NCBI GenBank assembly: GCA_031216445.1
Contig: CM062215.1
Location: 10,604,501 to 10,668,500 of the forward strand
DNA: 64,000 nt
Origin: Lateolabrax maculatus
Lineage: Eukaryota > Chordata > Actinopteri > Acropomatiformes > Lateolabracidae
Reading direction: 5' to 3'
Shown here: positions 13,401 through 25,400 of the stretch, one piece after another
Numbering within the stretch: the first letter of the stretch is position 1
Layout of the letters: every line of letters begins with the position of its first letter
Position numbers and translations under genes: made by a program
Notes under the pieces: model-generated
Seen by the model: the letters and a program-made list of their open reading frames with translations, nothing else
Told to the model about the DNA's origin: nothing
The model's database searches: none

Positions 13401-16400
13401 TCGCTCATCTTCCTGCTCAGCGTCTTCGGCAACCTGCTGATCATCGTGGTCCTGGTGCTGAACAAGCGCATGCGGACCGTCACCAACTCCTTCCTGCTGT
13501 CGCTGGCCGTCAGCGACCTCATGATGGCCATCTTCTGCATGCCATTCACCCTGATCCCCAACATCCTGGAGGACTTCATCTTCGGAGGCGCCATGTGCAA
13601 GACCGTCACCTACTTCATGGGTGAGGGGGAATTGTTTCATTTCAAACTTTTTTTTTTTGTTTGTTTTAAAGGGATGGGCTGGTGTGGAGACTTTGTTTTG
13701 AAACTGAGCAGTGAGTTTAGGAAGCCAAAAATCTCTCCCATTGGCAAACTAATCACTAATCAATAAAACCATTTTGTATTTGGGGGCAATAAAAATCAAA
13801 TTTATTGCACTATTATTGAGTCAGTTATCTTGGCCCAGTCTTGCTAAATATCACTGTTGCTCTGGTTTAATCCACTTCTGAAGAAAAACTGTAGCATCTA
13901 ACCAAGATATTGTGTCCACCTCGTGTTTTGTGGCACCAAGGGAACGCATCGCTGCCATATGTTGTCTTTTAACTTCCTGTCTACCCTGGAAGTGAAAATA
14001 TGTTGTGTAGGTTGAAGTGTGCTGCTTGTGACCAATGTGCCTGCGATTAAAAAAATATTTGATACATTTTACAATATAATGAATAGCATTAAGGACTGCA
14101 CGTAAAGACACAGACATAGTTAGAAATGTTTAACCGGCTTAAGTCCTGGACTGGACTGATGGATAACAAAAACCTGACATGTAAGTGGTTATTTCTTCTC
14201 CATTTAATATTTAAATTAAAAACTAATTTGAGTTGCATAAAATAGGCCCATTATTTTCAAATCATACACAATGAGCCACAGTCACGCTATGCAGAGCTGA
14301 CAGGAACAAGGGAGGGATCAAATTAATCAGATAATTCTATGCCGTTCATTGATAGTTTTTCTTATTCTAACACAGAAATCTGCTGTATTTTTTGGCTGGC
14401 ACCAAATCAGAAAACGTGCTCCGGCTCGAGAATCCCGCCTGAAAATTGCTCGATATCTGACAAGAGCCTGTCGTTCAGGGAGGCTTTTCCCTGGGCTTCA
14501 TTTTGCCTGTCAGAAGTTAACCATCGTGCTGAAAGTGCTCGAACAGTCACACATCTTCAGGAGTGTGACTTAGCGATGAGCTGGCTCCCGTCAGGCCAGA
14601 CTCAAGGTGCCACGTGAGGCCTGAGTCAGGCCGCGGCACAGGAGACGGCGAAGAAAAACTGAGAGCAATACTTCTCTCTCCTCGCTTCACTTTGAACTTG
14701 AGAAGAACTATTGAATGGTGAGGTCCACAATCCTATTACTGTCTCAGAAATGCGATGCACCATCTGTGAGAACAGGCTCGCTGAATCTCCTTTTCAATTA
14801 CTGCGCTCTCTGAGCTGTGATAAGGAGGAGGAGGAGGGAAGGAGGGCCAGCTGCCTCGGACTTTAAATAAAAACTTTTTGTCATCTGTCCGCTTTGTCTT
14901 GCGCTTTCTCATTTCAGTCGAGGTAAGGGCTGCAGAGTAGCTTCACTGATAATGAATGATTGTGAAATGATGAATCACTTAACCATATGATAACTGGCCT
15001 AATAATGGCTAGGATGTCCTCCACAGAGTGTGATAAATGTTACTTCCTGACTCAGCTCCCTAAAAACTGCAATTCACAATGGCACACAATGCGTAATATA
15101 TGCAATGATTAAGAATTTCATTAGGTTAGGTTTGAATCTAGACCATAGCTCCACCAATAGGAAATGAAGCCCCCAAATAGCCCCAGCAAGAAAACATGTC
15201 TGGTACTGCATATGGAAGGAGCACATCATCATTGCACTTGCTGGCATGAAAATGATCAAATCGGAGCAATTGAAGCAAAATATCATTAAATGCTCATTCA
15301 CAAATATTTGCATCTGCATTTCAAAATCCATATCAATCATCTATCTGAGCCTCCCACGAGGACGGCCTTCTATCAGTCAAAACCAATCAATACACAGGAT
15401 CGTTGTGACTGTCCTCACCCATCGATTGTGTGGCAAACCTGCTCAGCGAGCTCATCTGTTAGCACACGGCCATTAGACATACGATACACCATCCATCCTT
15501 CTATTCGCCCGTGCCTCCATCCATCTGCCCGTAGCTTGATAATCATGTGAATCATGGCCCCTGTACTGTTTGGGTGGCAGTTATGAGATCGATGTGGTAA
15601 TAATATTCTGAGTGTGTGCAGTCCTCAATCACATTTATGTATCTATGTTTGTGTTTGCGTTGCTGGTCATATGATGCAATTACCAGCCAACAACTCAGGC
15701 TCAGTCTGTCAGCACCGCCCCCGAGGTGCAGTTTGCATAATGTATTAAAATTTGGGTTTTCGTGGCTTCCAGCAAACTTTTACAGAAATGGCTGCAAGGG
15801 CATCTGGCACCTTTAACACATTCATTCAATCTGAAAAGTTGTTATGCCTTTAGGGCTCTTTAGGGCAACATTCAACCGAACACTCTGAGAATTAGGTGCG
15901 AGTTACGAATAAACAGGCGTAGTTTCAGCTGAGGAATGTAAATCTCCTCTCCCAGGTTGAGGTGCGCTGAGAGACCCTCAACTCCAGACTTCACAAAAGC
16001 CAGTTATCAAGAAGCCTACCACGAGTGTTCACCCGACTCCAGTTTAATGAACAAGAAAAAGGGATTAGGGCTTCTTTTTCATCCCGAGAAGAGAAGATTC
16101 CGCGCAGGGGGGAAAGTGTGAGCATTTAGTGGGTTAGTTGACTGGTAATTAGCTTGGCAGCACCTTGTCCAGACTCACAGCAGAATATCCTCTCCTCAAA
16201 CATTAGCCTCTCAGAGCTGCACAGTGTCAAGGAGTGTAGCTATGATCAGCACGGTTGTCTGAAAACTCCACTCGAATGGACTTCACGCAGCAATAACAGA
16301 TTCCCATGTGACGTGCATATAATGGAAGACTGTTCACCCTGTTGAATGTAAATGTAGCAGCATCAGCAGCAGTCATATTGAGGAGCTGACTGCATTTTAT

Positions 16401-19400
16401 TTCTTGGTAGTTTAATATAATATGTAAAACAAAAGTCAGTTTTATGAGTTTTACTGGTCATGAAGCATAGTTAAAATTAAAAATTTGTGTGAGGAAGAAA
16501 ATGCACTGTTGCTTAATGCTCATACAGTATTAATGCATGGGAAAGAATGATCTATATGTTCAATATATAGTTCCTGGAGTATATATTAAAGTGCGTTTTA
16601 CTACACCAAGATTACGGTTTTGTTAGCTCTTCTGTCAGACCAAAAAAACTGATCCATCAGTGCTGCTGATCTCAGATCAGTGTTCGTATCCCGTGGCGGC
16701 AATAAAGACAGATGGTCAAGTTCAATTTGGTCGTAGTGCTCCTGGAGAAGAATCTGATCCCACGGACAAGAGGCGCATTAGTCTGCTCTGAATTTCTTTG
16801 AGCTGTCTGCGCACCTGCGACTGTGTCATCAATTGAAATCACTGGAGTATCAGTGCTATACATCACCTGGAAGTGCATTTCCTTTAAGTATGAGTGTGCA
16901 AGACCTCTCAGCTGTCAAGTCTTTATATGTGCAGGGTTTGAAAACGTCACTCATCTCAAAACCTGTGGATTTATTTCACACAGGCTTCACCCCTCTAATG
17001 GGGCTCTGTAGGCTGACCCACTCATCCTAATGTATTCATGCACCGACAAACTGCTAAATCTGCCTAATGGTGGTTGGCCTCATAAGAAAGCAATATAGCC
17101 TGACTTCTCATGCAGGTTTTATGCTGGTTGGTGGTGAGTGTTTCTAAAACATGCGTCACTGCTGCAGATAACCGCACCTTCCTTGAATTCAGGTTTGCAA
17201 AGTCAATGGCATTTTTTGATCACTTCATAATGAAATTCTTCGACATTTTAATACCTTTATTTGCTTTTCTTGCCAATATCAATACAACTCTCATATCTGT
17301 AGGCCAAATATAAAGCTACAGCCAGCAGCTGGTTAACTTAGCTTACCATAAAGACTGGAAACGGGGAAACAGCTCTCGTGGCTCCGTCCTAAGGTAACAA
17401 AATCCGCCGATCAAACGCTCACTAGTTAACATGTTGTATGCTGGTAGACAGATTTGGTCACCTTTGGAACGAGCCAGGCTTGCTGTTTCCTCCTAATTTC
17501 AGTCTTTATACTAACCTATATTTACTAAACAGAGATGAGAGTACTATTAATCTTCTTGTCTCTCTGCAAGACAGCAAATTAAGCATACTTCCCAAAAATG
17601 TCAAACTATTTCCATAGAACTGAATTATATGCAAAGGCCTTGAATTGTTTCTTTTATATTTATCTGGATTTTACAATTTTCACTGATCTCTTTATAATGC
17701 TTTGTGTTTTTTAATCCTGCTGTGTTTGTTTGCTTTGTAATGCACTTAAAACAAAAGTGCTATATAAATAATGCTTCTTTTTCTTCTTCTACTCTTCAGT
17801 TTTGTTGTTCCTTTTGATTATTCATCCTTCTTGCTATGCTGGAAAAGAGAGCCAAACACCCAAATTCCTACCGCTCACTGTCACAATCAGTGTAAGCCCG
17901 CCCTGTGGCTGGGCAACAAAAGAAAACCCCCTGTGTGTGATTGGGTCTTTCTCTGTGTCTGCTTAGCACTTGAACGAGATGTGTGGGTGTGAGAGATCTG
18001 TGCGAGACTCTTACAGTGCCGGTGCAAATCTGCATGTGTTGACTGTGCCACCCACCGCCTTCTGCTTAGCCAGAGCCTGGGGGGGGGGGGGGGGTATATA
18101 TACTGTATATATACAGTTGTCTAGATTTATGTACAACATAACAAAAGATTATTAATATTACTATTCTTTCTCTTTGTTCCATTTGGTAGATAATCATGGG
18201 CTTGGTTTTGGGGAAAGTAAACAGGAAGTATAATGATTCAGTGAGTTACGGTGTGGGCTACACCTTGAGTCCTGTTGTTAAAGTTGTTATATGCTTACTT
18301 TTTTTTTTCTAATTTGCTACATTAAAAAGGATGTAGGATTAGCTATTAGCGGTCCCTGTTTGCATTGTACCCATAGATGCACAGACAACTATCAGTGGAT
18401 TACTTTGATACTGAAGAAGACTTAAACACATGATGATTCTCAAGCATTTTCTGGAGTAATAAGGAGCATCCTTCTTTTCCTTTTTTTTTTCTTTGAGTGG
18501 ATTTATGGACGTGAATTTGCAATGGACATTGGAAATGATAGTTTAAGTCCCACCGAATCTCAAGATTGTGCATCATTTCTGTGTGTCCAGATTTGAATGA
18601 GTTAAAACCTTGAGAAGGACTGAGAATTTTAGTACAAATTGCCATAAACGTGGAGGCACCGAGATTGAGAAGTGGCAGCTTACTGTGTTGGTGAACGGAC
18701 CAAATCAGCGGCTAAACTACAATAACTACCTTCCTGTTGTTGTTAGAACATACACCTGCAAGGTCCCTTTCATTTCATGCCGTATATTTGCCCCAAGCCT
18801 CTCCCTCACAGCCCCCCGGGGCAGTGTGCCCCACTGTTGGAAAACCATTGTGCAAAGCGAATGAGCCCAGTTTTAGGTCTGTGTCAGCGAACGTAGAACC
18901 GATAATACATGTCAGCGCAGCAGCAAATCAAAGAAAAGATCCTTTTCGCAAAGAGCTGAGATGATTTTAAAAATGCACAGTCGCTCCCGACTTGTCACGG
19001 AGCATGAAAGGCATTTGGACGTTTTTGTGGTGATGATGTTCTCTTTGTTCTGGAGATCCCTACAGCCAGCTCCTTCGCTCTGTCAGCGCAGGAATAAGAA
19101 AGCCGAACTCTCGCTACTATCAGACTCCACATCAAATATCCACAGTCCTCTTTCTTTTCTGGGTTACAATCCACACATTTGTAGGGTTTAAGAATTTTGC
19201 ACTAAGCAATATAAACTAAATCCTTAATTTTTTAGCTTCTTTTCTACTTATCAGAGTAGAAAAGAACAAAGATTTTATCACTGGTTTGCAGGAGAGACCG
19301 TGACCAAAGAAGGCTGATCCGAAAGAGGATAAAGCAGTCCAGCACTCAAATACTTAATATGGTTCCTGTAGATTGAATTGCACTATGCTCATAGGGGTAT

Positions 19401-22400
19401 GCATAATGACTTCCTCCCTTGAATGATAATGATAGTGCAAAGCTATGGTTTAGACAGGATATGTTCTTCTGTCGTGCAGGAACAATGAATGGGGATTAAT
19501 GTGTGACAGAGAAATAGTGGATTGAGGTTGTTGGGTCTGGCAGCGACGTAGCGAGGATCAGTGTTGTGACTTTATTCCTGGGGGGCTCCTTTGAAGCTGC
19601 TGGTGACACGCAGGTATGGGTTTATTAATGCTATTTGTCTCATCCTGGCTCACCCTCAGAACACAGGCTATGCACTGACTAAGCTGGCTCTGCAGATTAT
19701 GAATATTCATACATGCAAACACAACTTGGCCTTGGATCTCTAAGGGAATATAACGTGTGTTGAACCCTATAGATACAGTGTCCTTGGATAATGAAAGGGT
19801 GCTAGCACTACTGAGAGGAAGTGGATTACATCTTACAACTATTAAGCAAACATGTCTCGTCGTCGTTACTGTATACATGTTTGAAGAGTTTGATCAGCCT
19901 GGTTCATCAGATTATCAACAATAAAACAACAGAGCAGCTCTCTAAATGTTTCCTCGTTGGATGTCTTTTCTTTCCTGCAGGGATCTCCGTCAGCATCTCC
20001 ACCTTCAGCCTCGTGGCCATTGCCATCGAGAGATACAGCGCCATCTGTAACCCGCTGAAGTCCCGCTCGTGGCAGACCCGATCCCACGCCTACCGTGTCA
20101 TCGCTGCCACCTGGGTGGTGTCGCTGCTAATCATGGTGCCCTACCCGGTGTTCAGTGTCCTCAGGTCTTTCAACAAGTCCAACCGTACTGTTGGCCACAT
20201 GTGTCGCCTGGACTGGCCCAGCCACCAAGCGGAGCAGACCTGGTAGGTACTAGTGGGACTACTTCCTTGCGAGGATGGGCACATTCATTACTATTTTTAA
20301 TATCAGGTCATTAAGTCTGCGTGGTTATTTAACTATTCAAACTGACCAACAAAGTAATAATAATAATCTACTAAGAACTAGTTAAAAAAGAACAGATAAA
20401 AGAAAAATCCTCAGCCATTGATCAGTTCATCAAACAGTTCTCTAATCTGGTTTTAATTGATAAAAAGGAAAAACCATCTGTCTTGCCTGCTTGTTGGGTG
20501 GCGGTATTTTAAAGCAATGACAGCTGCCATTCTGAATGGACAAACTCGACACAAAGTCTGTGAACGTTTTTTTAAGATTTCACATGCATGACAATAATTT
20601 GGTGGACGTGCCTCCATAACCACAACAGGAATAAAAGGAGTAAGAGATGAATACACAGAGCCAGTTAGTGAACTGAATACAATCTGCTTGACTTTGGTTC
20701 CAAATGTACGGAGATACTCTGATTTACATCCAGTGTAATTGTGTCATTTACATATTCATTAACATGACAAGCAGAAAGTAGTTTAATTTTTCTTGAGCAG
20801 TGCAATCAGACCACTTTCTATTGATTGCTCACGGTTGGAAAATGGATTGTATGCTGATTTGGTGATTTTCGCAATACAGCTCAAATCTCCAGTGCCTCCA
20901 CTGTTCTCAGAGCAGTTAATTGAAACAGCCTTTGTATTACACTGTGTGTTTGTAACTGTGCTAGTGAAACTTGTTAGAATTTGTGTAACAGATGAGAAAC
21001 TTAATACATTTTGTCAATGCTAATGGTGCTTGGCAGTTACAATAGCTCTCTTGAGTTTCTTTTTATTTTCTCTGTGCTGGGTTGTTTACTGACATTTTGT
21101 TCTCAGGATTGTGCATCAATTTCATAAATAGTTATTGAAGAGGGGAAAAATGTTAGCTCAGTCGCTAATGGGATAATACGCAATTGGGCATATTTCCCCT
21201 TTGGTAACGCCAACTGCCGGAGCAGTTTGAATAAAAGTGGATGGTGCAATGCGGTTAATAAGCTACAACAGTTTCTGCCATTTTGGACTCTCAAAGGTCA
21301 GCACTGTCAAGACGTCACCAGATCACCAATGTTCAAACTCGAAACAAAAGATTTGTGTGTATATACTTCGCACCTGCGAGCAAATCTGCTGATTCTATTA
21401 AAATATATTGATTTTCTTGCAGAATTTCACCATTTGAAATGCTGGTGTGACTGGGCCTTTAGTGTAAGTTCTCTCTACCTGGTCAGGAAGAAATATGAGT
21501 GGGATAAAGAGTACAGCTAATGATGGAGAGAAGGCTCGTAAATTCTCATTCATTTCAGGCCTGAACCCCTAGGGTGAAGTTGTAAAGGTGGTTATAGAGG
21601 TGCCGTCTGAAAAATGAATGAAATCATTAAAGGTGACCAGGCACCTCCTGTTGAGGCATAGTTGAGAGTGAAGAATGGATCCATTTCTGGCACAGGAGGG
21701 TCGTTCCAAAAAACTGAGGAGCTGGGACAGAAAGTAGAGACTGCATCTTTAGGCAAAGATACTGTAGATAACGTGTCTTCCATCAGTATTGGCGCTGCGA
21801 GGATGCATGTTGCCCTTTTGCCGTCATTTTAAAAGAACATGATTGTTTCTCTGCTCCTGACTGCACACTGAAAAGGGTGGAAGAGTGAAACTTCAGGAGG
21901 GAAACGATTGCTGCTAAAGTCCAGATTGCTCTGCGTTATCCATCCGTCTACACGCCCTCTGAGGACCAATAAATGCAGCTCTCGTTGAAAAGCACCCCAA
22001 GTAGATGGATACGCAATCACAGACAAGATATGCGAGAGCATCTTGGGATATACTACTCAGGGATTTTTCATAGATCCGTCCATAAACAACTTTTGGTCCT
22101 GCAGGATGGCGCAATTAAAATGAAGAAGAAGCTCAACATGACAAAACCGTGTACATCTCTCTACTTGACGGCCTTTTGTGGTCGAACACTGAAGAATTTT
22201 CCTTTCCCTGAGTGTCTATCAAACTGTAAAGCTTCTCTGGGAAAGGCGAGGCAGTAGAAGACCAGTTAATTAGTCTGCTCGGTGAGGAGGAGGAGGAGGA
22301 GGAAGAAAGTCGAGGCTCAGATGTCAAAAGTCCAGATGTGTCTCACAGTACGAGGTCCTTTCAAGTTTTATATCCCAGTCTCATCTTCGCCCATCAGGCC

Positions 22401-25400
22401 TGTCTTTTAAATTGCGCCAGGGTTAGGGGTTAAAACTTAGTTTGAGGTTGAGATAACACCTTTTTCATCTACTTCTCTCTATATGAAAATTGCACCTAAT
22501 GAAGCCGCGCATAGAGTTACTGAAGCGTTCGTTTCTAGACTGAAATCACAGTCAGATGATGAGAAGACACCCAAGAGCCATAAAGTGGTTAATGGACCAA
22601 TTTTGTCAAGTCAAAGACAAATTTAATGATTTTGATTTTTGTAATTATTCTTTTGCATGGGGTGCACTGGCAGTTTTACACAGACTGGAGTTTTGCATAA
22701 AAGAATCTTAGCAGCAAAGGTGCTCTGAATGGATGAATAATCTTGTTCACTGAGGCAAATCAACCAACTGGATAATAGTAGACTTTTTAATATGACCAGA
22801 TAACGTTTTACATTAAAGAGAAACCTGGTTCCCTGTATGAGTCTAATGTTAACAGGTTTCTGATCGATGCGGGAGTTAAACAATTAAGTTAAAGAAAAAA
22901 ATAGAGTATGAATAAATATATGTATAATAAACAAAAATAGAAATGAATAAAATGTACTTAGATACTTCTTACTTTAGATAATGTTGTTTAAAACTTTACC
23001 ACAAAGAAAACTGTGTTTTACTGATTTGATTGATGCTCAATTCTTGCATCTTTTTAGGAGAATATTAACAGTAAATAAAAACATGACAAAATTATTTTTA
23101 CCCAAAATATTGCAGAGAAGATAGCAGAGCTTTTTCAGCCCAGAGTAGTGCCTGCAGTCTCCCACACCGGTTTGCATACAGCCCAAACAACCTCCAGCAA
23201 GAATAAGGGCATACTTTATGTAAATGTATGCCAAATCCAGGGCACCATAACACTTATTAAGTTTACTGCTCGGAGCGCACAGTAAATAGTAAGGCAACAT
23301 TATTGTTGCCAGTAGGATCAGTTCGTCTTCAGACCACGAATGTCTGTACAAAATGTCATGGCAATCCCATCCTATAGTATTTGAGATATTTCAGTCCGGA
23401 CCGACTGACATTGATATCCGCAGAGACTCAAACAAGTAATCAGAACTCTGCAAAAGGAAGACAGTCATCCAACCCCCCCTCCCCCATCACAGGCCGAGTT
23501 TATTTGTAGTGGTGTTTGTAGTGCAGAAATGTGTCATTCATGCACATAATAATTTACTTTGATGATTAATATAAACCAAACACACCTTTCCTGATTGATA
23601 ATCATGTAGCTTTCAGGTGATGTGGGAGCAGTCAATAGAAGGAGCTGCACATGAATATTCATCATGTTTTTTTGCGTCCCTCTGACTCAGTTCCACCTGG
23701 GTTTCCCCCTTGAGGAAAAACAAGCACAGATATCCACCAGCACCTTTTTTTTGGTTTGTTTTTTTTGGTGTGTTCCCGTCGGCACTCCTACATGTTCACT
23801 TCCTGACAGCTTTTGTCCAACAGATTTTCCGCAGTATCAAACAGCCAGCTGATGAGAGGCTTTTTTCAAACGACAAGTGAAAGAGAGGGGCTGCGCAGAG
23901 TTCAGAGGGCTGCCCAGGAAGACATTAGAATATCAGAGAATTAATGAAACCCGGCCTCTTCCTCTCTGCTGGCGCTTTCATGTGATGACTGATGTACACC
24001 GCAGACGTCGGTGTTTGAGATGAGTAAACTCTGATTGTGACAAATCAAAAGGGAGATGGTAAAGATTTATTACGATCAAAGTGACATCTGTACACTTTAT
24101 CTTATTTATTCATGGGTTCCTCTTTCTAGTCTTCTGTTGTACAATAATTGAGCTTTCCCTCCACCTCTCTATCACTCCCTTCGGTTCGCTTCAGGGTTTT
24201 ACTCATTTGATTCACTGATAAAGAAGTGGTTTCTTAAGTAAACAAAGCTACACAGTTTTTTGCACTTCACTCAGTACACGTTTTCTTTAAGCGGTCATCA
24301 ATCCAGGCAGTTGAGAGAGCCTTTCATACACTGTTAAAAAAGAGTGGACGCAGCCACCGTGATGTCACCCATTGGTTTGTGGACTTCCGTTTTGAAGCCT
24401 CGAGTTTGGCATTTTTGCCGTAGTCATCTTGTTTTTCGAGCCAGTGGAGACTGCTGGCCATAAGTCTACGTCTACTTCTTTATGCAGTCTGTGGTCAAAG
24501 TTCTAAGACGCAAACACGGACAACACCCAAAAATAAGTTCACAGCTATTTAAACGTACACAAGCGCCATGGATACACATTGCTTCGCCTCTATCTTGATT
24601 AACATGTCACCATGGTAAGGACTTGTCAATCACAAAGTGACCACGCCGTAAAGCATACCTTGCTTTATCGTCTATTTTACTCTAAATGGGACCATAATTT
24701 ATAAAATGAACATCATGATGTATTGAAGAAGATTTGAAACTAGCGACTGAGACCATAAGTTCATTAGGAAAATGTTTACTGAGGTAATAAATCAAATGAG
24801 AAGTAGGGTCATTTTCTGATAGACTTCTATACAATACAATTTTGGAGCCAGTGGAGTCGCCTGCTGGCCGAATGCAGGTTTAAGGCACTACTGCACCCAG
24901 AGGTTGCCCCTTGATGCCTTCTGAAAATATAGCTACATTTCAGTCTGTTGTGATATATATAGCCATATACAGTATACTGTCTCTAGTACACTGTGTCCAT
25001 ATGAGGTCCAGCTGTTACCATATGTGTCAATATGCACTGTGTTACTGTGTCATCAATATGTCAATAGTTTGATAAGGTTGTGTTGAAAACCTTCCTTAGA
25101 TTAAACCGGAGGCTGCTTCCGTCTTAAAGGAAGTAAGTGTCTTGTAGTGTCAGGCCTGCAGCAGCTAACTGGCCCAACTGGTCCAACTGGCCCGCCTCTC
25201 TCGCCAAACTATGGAGATTTAATTTGTCTTTACGCTGGGAAGATACGAATTGTAAAATGTGAATGTAAAATTACTAGGTACACAATACAACAAAAAATTT
25301 CTTGGCCCTGGGTCAAGTCATTTGGAAGAATCTGCCTGCAGCTCAATCTCTGTTGGTGGCTGATGCTCATTGTCATACTGTATCATTAATTATAACTGCT

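Larger units (their letters stand above)
13621..19980 (+). other. cckbr intron 2 (6.4 kb)
   Basis: Non-coding DNA. A full-length foldback repeat lies at 17236-17613. A run of 16 G followed by an AT near-palindrome lies at 18079-18116. The block at 14380-14650 is less AT-rich and free of recognised repeats. No exon was recognised. Confidence 0.8.
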
